Positions 17,363 to 25,798 of a stretch of 49,715 nucleotides of DNA are shown here, piece by piece (within the stretch, counting starts at the first letter, position 1; every line of letters begins with the position of its first letter). A model generated the notes under the pieces. It made no database searches, was not told the DNA's origin, and saw only the letters and a program-made list of their open reading frames with translations. The stretch spans positions 1 to 49,715 of the forward strand of contig CAKSRC010000007.1 in assembly GCA_934486915.1 (NCBI GenBank), written 5' to 3'. The position numbers and the translations under genes were made by a program. Source of the DNA: an uncultured Eubacteriales bacterium. Its GTDB lineage: Bacteria; Bacillota; Clostridia; Oscillospirales; Acutalibacteraceae.

Positions 17363-17950
17363 TTACTTTATGTTCTTTAGTGCTTCTTCGACAAATTCTT
17401 TGTCTTTAGTAAGCAATGCCAGCATTACGTGGTAGATTGATTGAGGATCCTTTTGAAAATTCTCCTTTACCATATTAGCCTGTATTTTATCAGGTACATA
17501 TAGGGAAAATGACATTAAGTCCATTTCTCCTCCTGAAATGTTGCAGAGCACTGTATATCCATGATCATTTTTTTCTATTGTAACGCTGTTTTCTTTTTTC
17601 AGCCTTGTCTTAGAAAGTATATTTAATGCTGCTGAGAGTGCGTTCTCCCTTATAGTAACAGGAAGAGATATCCCCAACTGTTCTGATATCATTTTACCTG
17701 AATCAGTCACTGTATATAATTCTTGATCCTCTTCTAATTTTTTAATATTGCCGTTAGAATATAAATCCGAAAAGGCATCAACTGCATCAAAATAACTCGC
17801 AAATCTATTATCTTGTAAAATAGATATTATATCATTCTTTGATATCCCGGATTTGACACTTGAAAGAATGTAGCAAATTAAAAGCTTTATATCTGTCTTG
17901 GATTGCAACATTCCATAATTTTCATTAAAAGAAAATGCGTTAAAGGACAT
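17363..17950 (-). CDS. DUF4364 family protein
   Basis: 195 aa from the ATG at 17950 (GGTGGTGG ribosome site). The frame runs further upstream, but a TATAAT (17982-17987 on the minus strand) sits there, so the longer start is unlikely. The N-terminal half resembles a winged helix: LLICYILSSVKSGISKNDIISIL, then YFDAVDAFSDLYSNGNIKKLEE and LYTVTDSGKMI, as in PadR/MarR-like regulators; the C-terminal half is a mixed domain. The family is common in Clostridia and uncharacterised. Single gene, with its own promoter and terminator. A DNA-binding regulatory role is inference. Confidence 0.8.
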   Translation of the reverse strand: MSFNAFSFNENYGMLQSKTDIKLLICYILSSVKSGISKNDIISILQDNRFASYFDAVDAFSDLYSNGNIKKLEEDQELYTVTDSGKMISEQLGISLPVTIRENALSAALNILSKTRLKKENSVTIEKNDHGYTVLCNISGGEMDLMSFSLYVPDKIQANMVKENFQKDPQSIYHVMLALLTKDKEFVEEALKNIK

Positions 17951-18047
17951 ATAACCACCACCATATAAAATCATTATTTCTATTATATCACATTTTAAAA
18001 TATATTTCATATTTAACTTATAAATATTTTCTAAGGATTATTCTTAA

Positions 18048-18863
18048 TTAAGCCTTTTTTATATTTACATCAAGTTGATTAAATGGTATTGATATATTAT
18101 TTTTATCAAATTCATTTTTCACATTTTCTTGCATTTCATAGTAAAGAGGCCAATAATCCTCACAATTACACCATACCTTAGCAATAATGTTTATGCTGCT
18201 TTCATTATGCTGCGCAACTGCTATAATAGGTTTAGGTTCATTTAATGACTTATTATTGTTTAAAACTACTTCTCTTATAATATCCTTTGCTCTAGCTAAA
18301 TCAGTGTCATAGCTTACTGAATAGCATAAATCAAGTCTCCTGGTTTTTTGAGCCGTATAGTTTATAAGATGTTCGCTTGTAAGCTTAGAGTTTGGTACTA
18401 CTATCACTTTATTGTCGTAAGTCGTTAACGTTGTAAAAAGCATTTCTATCTTTAATACGGTACCTTGAAAATTATCAACTTCAAGGTAATCACCTATTTT
18501 AAAAGGTTTATTTGTTATAATTAATATGCCGCTTGCGATATTTGAAAAACTATCCTTTAATGCAAGACCTATAGTAACTCCAGCAGCTCCTATTGCGGCA
18601 ACTAAAGAAGTAACGTTTATTCCAAGCTCTGCAGCAGCGGTTATAATAACGATTAATCTAAACAAAACAATCATTATAGAATAAAAAAATGAAATTATAC
18701 TTTCATCTATTTTTGCCCTTCTCATTGCCTTGCCTATGGACTTGCTCAAGGTTTTTGCCAACCACCACCCCACTACAAGAATTATAACGGCAAAAATCAA
18801 ACTTGGAACAAACCCTTTAAGCCAAGCTATAAGTTCATCAAAAAAGCCTTTATATATATTCAT
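18048..18863 (-). CDS. Small-conductance mechanosensitive channel (MscS family)
   Basis: Membrane channel that opens under osmotic down-shock. 271 aa, three membrane helices (about 17-37, 60-80, 85-105). The pore helix AAIGAAGVTIGLALKDSFSNIASGI is typical Gly/Ala-packed MscS TM3, followed by the beta domain NKPFKIGDYLEVDNFQGTVLKI and VVPNSKLTSEHLINYT. Length is that of the short E. coli MscS class. Single gene divergent from the surface protein at 18926, with about 60 bp between. Confidence 0.93.
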   Translation of the reverse strand: MNIYKGFFDELIAWLKGFVPSLIFAVIILVVGWWLAKTLSKSIGKAMRRAKIDESIISFFYSIMIVLFRLIVIITAAAELGINVTSLVAAIGAAGVTIGLALKDSFSNIASGILIITNKPFKIGDYLEVDNFQGTVLKIEMLFTTLTTYDNKVIVVPNSKLTSEHLINYTAQKTRRLDLCYSVSYDTDLARAKDIIREVVLNNNKSLNEPKPIIAVAQHNESSINIIAKVWCNCEDYWPLYYEMQENVKNEFDKNNISIPFNQLDVNIKKA

Positions 18864-18925
18864 AATATCCTATCCTTTCAATTTACAATATATTTATTTT
18901 AAGAATTTATTAAGGAGATATCAAT

Positions 18926-20083
18926 ATGAAGTACCGTATAATATCATTAATAACTATCTTGCTAATATTATTTTCATTAAATACATATGCATTATCGAAC
19001 TGTAAACCTATTGAAGTCACACTTTCACCCAGCACAGACAGTGTGACAAGGAATAAAGATTTTGAGTATGGTGTTTATCTCAAAAGCAGTGAAGCACAAA
19101 ACGTAGCTACATTTAGACTTAAAGTTTCATTTGATAATAAGAGATTTCAATGCAGCGGCATTGAAGTCGGCGATTATACTGATATATCCCAATTTAAATA
19201 TAACATAGAACAAGGTTTAATAACAATAATTTATTTATCACCCAATTCACCTTATATTATAAATCAAGATGATGACAGTGCTATGTTCTCGATAAAATTT
19301 AAGTCTCTCAAAGATGCTTCAATAGGTCAAGGTAAGTTTGACGCTCAAATAGACGGTATCGCAAATGACGATGTTGAACCTATAGACTTAGATTCCATAA
19401 GCAGCGATAGTATAGATATCGTACCTGACCCGGTATATGATTGTACTTTAAATTCATTGGAACTTTGTGAAGCGGATATCTCTCCTGAATTTTCTAAAGA
19501 TGTAACTGAATACAGCGCAAACGTACCATCTTCTGTAGATTCAGTAGAAGTCTTAGCAAGTCCTACAGATGAAAATGCTTCAGTAAAGGTGAATCGTAAA
19601 ACTTTAGGCAAAATAGGTTCTACCACCGATATACATATTACCGTAACGTCTGCAGATAAAAAGTCGAAACTGGTATATACCATATCAGTAAAGAGAAATG
19701 AGAAAATCAAAGATGATACATCATCATCTTCAACATCATCTGATTCCTCCAATTCAACATCCTCCAAAGACAGTTCATCAAAGTCATCTAAGAGTTCATC
19801 TGAAAAGTCATCCAAAAATTCATCTACAAATTCATCTAGAAAAAATAAATCCTCAAACCCAATCTCCGATTACAGTGCTGACGAAAGTCAAAACAAAAGC
19901 ATAAACACGGATTCAAATTTAGATTCAAATCCTCAATTGGTTAAAAATGTAAACAATAAGGCCTCCGACTTACTTGTAAAAAATAATAACCTTCCTGCAT
20001 TTTCAATAGGAATTTTATCAATAGTCATTCCTATCATAGGATATCTATTCTACATACACAAAATAAAACCAAAAAACAAATAA
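18926..20083 (+). CDS. Membrane-anchored surface protein with cohesin-like and cadherin-like beta-sandwich domains
   Basis: 385 aa. Signal peptide about 1-24 (ISLITILLILFSLNTYALS). Residues about 28-165 look like a cohesin fold (VTLSPSTDSVTRNKDFEYGVYL, then FRLKVSFDN and AMFSIKFKSLKDASIGQG). Residues about 175-265 look like the cadherin-like Ig domain (LNSLELCEADISPEFSKDVTEYSANVP, then VYTISVKR). A Ser/Lys/Asp-rich linker of about 70 residues follows, then a membrane helix (about 358-378) with a basic tail, not an LPXTG signal. No dockerin partner is seen in the window. It may display a bound partner or act in envelope organisation; function unknown. AGGAG ribosome site, single gene. Confidence 0.7.
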   Translation: MKYRIISLITILLILFSLNTYALSNCKPIEVTLSPSTDSVTRNKDFEYGVYLKSSEAQNVATFRLKVSFDNKRFQCSGIEVGDYTDISQFKYNIEQGLITIIYLSPNSPYIINQDDDSAMFSIKFKSLKDASIGQGKFDAQIDGIANDDVEPIDLDSISSDSIDIVPDPVYDCTLNSLELCEADISPEFSKDVTEYSANVPSSVDSVEVLASPTDENASVKVNRKTLGKIGSTTDIHITVTSADKKSKLVYTISVKRNEKIKDDTSSSSTSSDSSNSTSSKDSSSKSSKSSSEKSSKNSSTNSSRKNKSSNPISDYSADESQNKSINTDSNLDSNPQLVKNVNNKASDLLVKNNNLPAFSIGILSIVIPIIGYLFYIHKIKPKNK

Positions 20084-20151
20084 TAGTGAACCACGTTTAT
20101 TGCAAAGGATTTTATGCATAATAATAAAAATGCTTTGCAAAGGATGATTTA

Positions 20152-20859
20152 ATGGACGTTATCTACATCATATTGACCTCTTTAGGCTCTATAGTAGCTC
20201 TATTTATATTAACCAAAATAATGGGAAATCGCCAAATGTCCGAACTTAGTATGTTCGATTATGTAAACGGTATAACTATAGGGTCAATCGCAGCGGAAAT
20301 GGCAACCTCCCTTGAAGGTGACTTCTGGCAACCCCTTGTAGCAATGATAATATATACCTTAGTCTCGGTCTTAATATCTATCTTAACCTGCAAATCGATA
20401 AAGCTAAGAAAAATCTTAACAGGACGGCCCTTAGTATTATATGAGAATAATAAAATATACAAGAAAAATCTAAATAAAGCCAGATTAGATATAAGTGAAA
20501 TGTTAACTCAATGCCGAACAGCAGGGTATTTTGATCTTGCAAACATAGACACAATAATAATGGAGCCCAATGGAAAACTAAGTATCATTCCTGTATCAGA
20601 CCAACGACCTGTTAACCCCAAAGATTTGAATATAGCGCCTAGTCAGGAAAAAATAGTATCCAACGTAATAGAGGACGGAATAATTTTAAGGACAAACCTA
20701 AAGTTAATAGGAAAAGATGAAACATGGCTTCGTAAAGAACTAAATAAACTTGGCATAAGGAATGAAAAAGATATTTTTCTCGCAACTTGCGATAATAATA
20801 ACAAATTAAATGTTTACAAACAAGTAAATGAAAAAAAGAGTACTGATCCTTTTGATTAA
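20152..20859 (+). CDS. DUF421/YetF family membrane protein
   Basis: 235 aa. Three N-terminal membrane helices (about 4-24, 35-52, 58-78) and a cytoplasmic domain. Family landmarks: LTKIMGNRQMSELSMFDYVNGITIGSIAAE split over helices 1-2, GRPLVLYENNKIYKKNLNKAR, and LTQCRTAGYFDLANIDTIIMEPNGKLSIIP. YetF-like proteins are widespread in spore formers; the function is unproven. Possibly co-transcribed with the surface protein 68 bp upstream, since no terminator separates them; the gap contains two copies of GCAAAGGAT, the second overlapping its ribosome site. Confidence 0.87.
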   Translation: MDVIYIILTSLGSIVALFILTKIMGNRQMSELSMFDYVNGITIGSIAAEMATSLEGDFWQPLVAMIIYTLVSVLISILTCKSIKLRKILTGRPLVLYENNKIYKKNLNKARLDISEMLTQCRTAGYFDLANIDTIIMEPNGKLSIIPVSDQRPVNPKDLNIAPSQEKIVSNVIEDGIILRTNLKLIGKDETWLRKELNKLGIRNEKDIFLATCDNNNKLNVYKQVNEKKSTDPFD

Positions 20860-20872
20860 CTCAATATACAAT

Positions 20873-20913
20873 AAAAAGACTTAAAATCTCGTTAAGAGAC
20901 TTTAAGTCTTTTT
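20873..20913. terminator. Bidirectional terminator between DUF421 gene and rnmV
   Basis: AAAAAGACTTAAA pairs with TTTAAGTCTTTTT, with an inner TCTC/GAGA extension. Runs of A and T on both sides suit termination of both convergent transcripts. Confidence 0.8.
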
Positions 20914-20934
20914 ATATTAAAATATCTGTATTTA

Positions 20935-21549
20935 CTATTTATTTGCCAAAATGTTTATAATATTTTTGTACTCGTCGTACGTTATTATATTGTTTACCAC
21001 TTCTAAAAGTGAGTTTGTAGAAAGATGCTCAGGTAAATTTAGATATTTTATAAACTCTAACCTCTTCTCTTTGCTTTTCTCGCCACCTGATAAACCATCC
21101 TCAAAAAAATCCAATTTACTTATTACTTTAGCATCTCGATTTTCTTGTTTTATATTATCTTGCATATCCTCAATGATAGCGCCAGACTTTATTATAGCGT
21201 CTATTATTACACTTTGACTTACCCCTTCAACACCAAGTTTGCCCTCTTTGGAGGGCTTTTCTTTTCTCTTTTCTTTTCCATAAATATCGGGTATATAAGC
21301 CTGCTTAATATTACCGTTTGGGGCAATATTTTTTATATGATTTCTTATCATAAATCCTGCAGCATCACTGTCAGTTAAAATTAAAATTCCATTAGTATTA
21401 GATAATCTTTTTATCATTTCTACTTGATTTTTATTTTTAAATATTCTAAAGCCGTTAGTTGTTATAATCGTAGTGTCTATAAATGACCTAAGCTTTATTT
21501 TATCGTATTTTCCTTCTACTATTATAGCTTCCTTAACTTTTATCAACAA
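20935..21549 (-). CDS. rnmV: Ribonuclease M5
   Basis: Matures 5S rRNA by cutting its precursor. 204 aa with an N-terminal Toprim domain: KEAIIVEGKYDKIKLRSFID, TTNGFRIFKN, and LTDSDAAGFMIRNHI (DxD plus Gly), then the family-specific YIPDIYGKEKRKEKPSKEGKLGVEG segment. Start is a TTG at 21549, overlapping the holA stop by 7 bp, with GGGGAG upstream. In many Firmicutes the neighbour is rsmA (ksgA); here the gene closes the alaS operon instead. Confidence 0.92.
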   Translation of the reverse strand: MLIKVKEAIIVEGKYDKIKLRSFIDTTIITTNGFRIFKNKNQVEMIKRLSNTNGILILTDSDAAGFMIRNHIKNIAPNGNIKQAYIPDIYGKEKRKEKPSKEGKLGVEGVSQSVIIDAIIKSGAIIEDMQDNIKQENRDAKVISKLDFFEDGLSGGEKSKEKRLEFIKYLNLPEHLSTNSLLEVVNNIITYDEYKNIINILANK

Positions 21550-22595
21550 TTTCTCCCCTTTTTATAAAGTAGGAATAATTTCGTTATAGTCTCTTCCATA
21601 ATCAATCGCTTATCAATTTTAGAACTTTTAAGATCTATGTCCGCCTTTAAAAGAAGATCTATTGCTTCCCTTAAACTATCAAGGGGTAGGTTTCTGCTGT
21701 TTTTAGAGGCATTTCTTATCTTGAATTCCTTACCCTTATAATCAAAATAATTTTTAAGGTCTGTTGGTTCTCTCCCATTTTCTATAAACAATCTTACTCT
21801 ATACATATCTATATAAACGCTTGCAAGAACTGCCAATATAGCGATAGGTTCCTCCTTTTGATAAAGCAAAATATCCAATTGCTTATATGCTTTATTGTAG
21901 TCCCCTGCTGCGACAGCATTTGAAAGCATAAAAACAGTAGTTTCTAAATTTTTAGTGACAAGCTTTTCTATTATTTCCTCAGTAATTTCACCATCTAAAA
22001 CATAAGCACAAAGTTTTTCAAGCTCATTTCTAAGGGTTTGTAAATCATCCCCACAATAATCTATAATCCTGCCGGCATTGGCGGCACTCAAAGTGACACC
22101 TTGTTTTTTTGACCAACTTATAAGCTGTTTTTCAAGAGTTACATTACCTCTTTTTTCAAAATTTACAACATTTCCAAACTTTTCACACTCTCTAATCACC
22201 TTATTAAACTTAGATGATTTTTTAGCCAGTATATCAATAGTAGGCATTGAAAAAATTAAAATGCAATAATCAGGGATATCAGATATAATACTCAAAATAT
22301 TTTTTAATTGACTCTCGTTTAATAAATCAATATTTAAATCCTCTATCAACACACATTTCTTCTCCGCCATAAGCGGAAATGCCTCTATAGATTCCGATAT
22401 TTGATTTATGTCTATTGCATCCCCACTAAATTTTTGAAAGTTAAATGAATTATTGATATCCTCAACGACACTATTAACAAGCTTGTCCCTATAAAAAGAA
22501 AGCAAGTATTTCTCCTCGCCATATAGAAACCATAGATTAGCAATATCGCCCGATTTTAAGACTTTTTTTAGTTCATCCTCTTTTATATTAGGCAT
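21543..22595 (-). CDS. holA: DNA polymerase III subunit delta
   Basis: Clamp-loader subunit that opens the sliding clamp. 350 aa. N-terminal AAA-like domain (NLWFLYGEEKYLLSFYRDKLV, then FPLMAEKKCVLIEDL), no functional Walker A, as expected; central FEKRGNVTLEKQLISWSKKQG and GDDLQTLRNELEKLCAY; C-terminal helical domain with LLKADIDLKSSKIDKRLIMEETITKLFLLYK. ATG overlaps the comEC stop by 1 bp. comEC-holA adjacency is common in Firmicutes. Confidence 0.95.
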   Translation of the reverse strand: MPNIKEDELKKVLKSGDIANLWFLYGEEKYLLSFYRDKLVNSVVEDINNSFNFQKFSGDAIDINQISESIEAFPLMAEKKCVLIEDLNIDLLNESQLKNILSIISDIPDYCILIFSMPTIDILAKKSSKFNKVIRECEKFGNVVNFEKRGNVTLEKQLISWSKKQGVTLSAANAGRIIDYCGDDLQTLRNELEKLCAYVLDGEITEEIIEKLVTKNLETTVFMLSNAVAAGDYNKAYKQLDILLYQKEEPIAILAVLASVYIDMYRVRLFIENGREPTDLKNYFDYKGKEFKIRNASKNSRNLPLDSLREAIDLLLKADIDLKSSKIDKRLIMEETITKLFLLYKKGRNC

Positions 22596-24835
22596 CAGTA
22601 TTCCCTCCTTATAGCAATATAATTTTCCTTTATACAGTCTATAACAACAGAACCATCTGAAGCTGTCGCAATTATATTTGGATTTTTAGGAGCTAAAGTA
22701 CTTATTGTCCTTGTAGAAGAATCTAAGTCCTTAGATAAAACAATAAAATTTGAGTTTACATTCTCCAAAGAGTCTATATTTGATGACGATATTAAAACGT
22801 TTGGATTTCTCCATTTATCCGGTAAGTTATCAATATTAAAGTCCGCAAAGGACAAAAGAAAGCTAACTTTATTTACCTCAAAATATATATAACTTTCATT
22901 TCCAATATTTTTTACATAAAGCTTAACATTGCCCCAAATATCAACCGTAGTGCACTTATTAAAATAATTTACATTATTACAAAGCCTAATATTTCTCTCA
23001 GTCATTTTTTCGTGAATATTTGTATTGTTACAAAGACTTAACGAATAAGCCTGATATTCATTTAGTATAGAGTCTGCGTATAAAGATGCCTCATCACAAG
23101 AATTAGAGACTAAAAAATAATCTAATTTCTTTGTATTTAGCGAATCCAAATAATCAGAAACTATCCCTTGATAATATTTTTCACCACCCGATGAAATAAG
23201 CGCAGTATGATTGTCCTTATTTAAAACAACACTAAGACCATTGCCAGTATCCAAGACGGCAACACTTACGACATTTCTTCTGCAAATTTGATACGAAAAA
23301 ATTCCTACAAACAATATAATTGATGAAAGAATAGCAACAAATCTTATAAGTCGAGTATCATTTCTTAAGAAAAGTGCTATTGCTAACAAAACAAATGTCG
23401 CAGCAATCCATATTAATATAAACCCTTGATTAGTCGGCAATGACGCCCACGGTATCATAGATAAAAAGTGGGCAGCGTATATCATATAGTCTACCGCTAT
23501 CCCCGCTAAGGCTGCAAAGGTAATCGCTATAAACGAAATGTGCAATAAATATAATAAAAGTGATAAAAATGCACAAACCATCATAAATGCCATTGGGAAT
23601 ATTATTATAACATTGGCTACTGGCGCAATTATAGATATTCTTTTAAATATAATCATAACTATAGGGCTTGTAAAGATTGTTGATGCCAAACTTATAGAAA
23701 ATGTCGTTATAGCCCAGTTTAGTATGTGATTTTCCCTTTTAGGATCCGTAATTCTATCCTTTATGAACTTGTCTATTGGCTTTTGTAAAAGTAATATACC
23801 CAAGACCGCTGAAAATGACAATAATAGACCTATGTCAGCAGCTGAGAAAGGATTAATCAAACAAATTATAAAAACCGCGGCGCCAAGTGAATTTAGTGAA
23901 TCTGACCTTCTTCCAAAAATTAATCCTATAAAATATATTATAGACATAATACCGGCTCGCATGACAGAATAAGAAAATCCCATAAGGGCCATAAATCCAA
24001 ATATACACAAGGATACAATTGTACTTCTAAACTGTTTTGGCACATTAAGATATGCTAAACTCATCATTAAAAATTGGGACAAAATTGATAAGTGCATACC
24101 GGATACTGCCAGCATATGAGAAACACCAACATCCCTAAAATCAGACTTTATCTCTTCGGGAATATTCCTCTTATCTCCCAATAATATTCCTGACACCATA
24201 GAAGCCTCATTAGTTGGAAGCATAATTCTAAAGGCAGACAACATTTTCTCTCTGGCTTTTATAACATAATAATATAAAGGTTTATTATTCGTCTTTTCTA
24301 CATTTATCTCTTTATATTCATCGAGATACGCAAAAAGAAATATTCCTCTTGCTTGATAATAAATCTTAGAATTATAGCCATTCCCGGAACTTGGCTCATA
24401 AATATATACATTCGCAGTAACTCTATCATAAGCATCCGCCTCTAACGCCTCGGAAGATGAAACTTTAAGCTTAACTTTTTGCTCTGCATTCTCCATAGAA
24501 ATATAATCTGTCTCTATTATATAATAATACCTATTATATTCCTTATATGGCATTTCACATATAACGCCCGAAATCTCTACGTCCTTTTCCTTCAAGCTAT
24601 CCACAGGATATATTTCATTGTTATATGCCATAGAATAAACTAAAAGTCCTGCCGCTGCAACAAAAAGGGCAACAGGTATTGCTTTCTTTTTTCTTATATC
24701 CTTAAAAAACAAGGAAATTACAAAGCAAACAATTAAGCCAATAGATATAAAAAAGGATATTTGTTCACCAAAATAAATTGCGGCCATAAGCGCAATTAGA
24801 TAAGTAAAACCTATTAACGCAAATGACCGCTTCAT
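22595..24835 (-). CDS. comEC: ComEC/Rec2 family DNA-uptake channel
   Basis: Inner-membrane channel that takes up single-stranded DNA. 746 aa: N-terminal helices with an OB-like DUF4131 region (about 1-180), the core Competence domain with HMLAVSGMHLSIL at 240-252 and about ten membrane helices to 515, then a metallo-beta-lactamase-like domain (about 522-746, starting VAVLDTGNGLSVVL). In that domain the usual HxHxDH metal motif is replaced by a SNSCDEA segment near residues 577-583, so nuclease activity is doubtful. comEA/comEB are not in the window, so natural competence cannot be claimed. Confidence 0.92.
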   Translation of the reverse strand: MKRSFALIGFTYLIALMAAIYFGEQISFFISIGLIVCFVISLFFKDIRKKKAIPVALFVAAAGLLVYSMAYNNEIYPVDSLKEKDVEISGVICEMPYKEYNRYYYIIETDYISMENAEQKVKLKVSSSEALEADAYDRVTANVYIYEPSSGNGYNSKIYYQARGIFLFAYLDEYKEINVEKTNNKPLYYYVIKAREKMLSAFRIMLPTNEASMVSGILLGDKRNIPEEIKSDFRDVGVSHMLAVSGMHLSILSQFLMMSLAYLNVPKQFRSTIVSLCIFGFMALMGFSYSVMRAGIMSIIYFIGLIFGRRSDSLNSLGAAVFIICLINPFSAADIGLLLSFSAVLGILLLQKPIDKFIKDRITDPKRENHILNWAITTFSISLASTIFTSPIVMIIFKRISIIAPVANVIIIFPMAFMMVCAFLSLLLYLLHISFIAITFAALAGIAVDYMIYAAHFLSMIPWASLPTNQGFILIWIAATFVLLAIALFLRNDTRLIRFVAILSSIILFVGIFSYQICRRNVVSVAVLDTGNGLSVVLNKDNHTALISSGGEKYYQGIVSDYLDSLNTKKLDYFLVSNSCDEASLYADSILNEYQAYSLSLCNNTNIHEKMTERNIRLCNNVNYFNKCTTVDIWGNVKLYVKNIGNESYIYFEVNKVSFLLSFADFNIDNLPDKWRNPNVLISSSNIDSLENVNSNFIVLSKDLDSSTRTISTLAPKNPNIIATASDGSVVIDCIKENYIAIRREY

Positions 24836-24854
24836 AAAAATCTCTCCTTAGACT

Positions 24855-25394
24855 TTATTTATGGAACAATGGTAGTGGTTCGAGATAGATTATATCATTT
24901 CTCTTAGCAGCGTCCCCTTCTGCTAACACGCAGGCTTTACCTGCAATTATTCCTCCTGCTTTATTTACAAGCATCTCAATAGCTGACAAAGATTCACCAG
25001 TGCTGATAACATCATCTACAATTAAAATTCTCTTGCCCTTCAAAAATTTATAATCCTCCTCTGAAAGATATAAATTTTGAAGTCTTGCTGTTGTTATAGA
25101 TTTAAGTTCAACATGTATCGGATTTTTCATGTATAGCTTTATACCTTTTCTCGCTACAACATACTTCCTTACGCCTTGCCTTGCCATTTCATAGCATAGT
25201 GGAATACCTTTTGCTTCTGCTGTTATTAAAACATCATGTTCCGGACATTTTGCCAAAAGATCTTTCGCAACTTTTTCAGTAAGTTCTACATCTCCAAACA
25301 TATTAAAAGCTGCTATATCCAAGGTATCATCAACAGGACAAAGAGGTAGCTCCCTTTCAAATCCTGCAATATTCATTTTATAAACTTCACTCAC
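24855..25394 (-). CDS. Purine phosphoribosyltransferase-like protein (APRT/XPRT type)
   Basis: 179 aa type I phosphoribosyltransferase. The PRPP-binding motif is ILIVDDVISTGESL (about residues 122-135), with the substrate-hood region ITAEAKGIPLCYEMARQG and YVVARKGIKLYMKNP before it. It most resembles APRT/XPRT or the C-terminal domain of PurR. Start taken as GTG at 25394 with GGTAGG 8 nt upstream; an ATG six codons later is the alternative. No other purine gene is nearby, so the base (adenine, xanthine or none) cannot be decided. In the alaS-hinT-comEC operon. Confidence 0.83.
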   Translation of the reverse strand: MSEVYKMNIAGFERELPLCPVDDTLDIAAFNMFGDVELTEKVAKDLLAKCPEHDVLITAEAKGIPLCYEMARQGVRKYVVARKGIKLYMKNPIHVELKSITTARLQNLYLSEEDYKFLKGKRILIVDDVISTGESLSAIEMLVNKAGGIIAGKACVLAEGDAAKRNDIIYLEPLPLFHK

Positions 25395-25435
25395 TTTAAT
25401 TGCCTACCTTTCAAATTTATAATAAATAATCAATA

Positions 25436-25774
25436 TTAACCCGGGGGCCACTGCATAAATCGGCCACCCAATAGATGGAAATGTAAATGGCCTACTGTTT
25501 GACCTCCGTCTTCGCCACAATTAGCAACAATACGATAACCTTTGCTCAAACCAAATTCTTTTGCAAGTTTTGCGGCAATTTCGAAAATATAGCCTATGAT
25601 TTGACTATTTTGAGAATTAACCCTGTCAACCGATTCAATATGCTCCTTTGGTATAATAAGTATATGAACAGGTGCTTGAGGTTCAAGGTCAAAGAAAGCT
25701 AAAACCTTATCATCTTCATAGGCCTTTTTCGATGGTATTTCTCCTGAAATTATTTTACAAAAAACACAATCCAT
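25436..25774 (-). CDS. hinT: HIT family hydrolase (HinT-like)
   Basis: Purine nucleoside phosphoramidase of the histidine triad superfamily. 112 aa; opens with CVFCKIISGEIPSKKAYEDDKVLAF split over strand 1 and ends with the catalytic triad GHLHFHLLGGR (about 95-105; the pattern H-x-H-x-H is intact). DLEPQAPVHILIIPKEHI is the usual central block. GAGGTGG ribosome site. Lies 24 bp after alaS. Confidence 0.95.
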   Translation of the reverse strand: MDCVFCKIISGEIPSKKAYEDDKVLAFFDLEPQAPVHILIIPKEHIESVDRVNSQNSQIIGYIFEIAAKLAKEFGLSKGYRIVANCGEDGGQTVGHLHFHLLGGRFMQWPPG

Positions 25775-25798
25775 TTTACCACCTCGATTAATATAAAT

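Noticed and set aside
19345..19815. 156-aa minus-strand frame rich in Asp/Glu/Leu/Ser
   Set aside because: Mirror image of the Ser/Lys-rich linker and cadherin-like domain of the surface protein.
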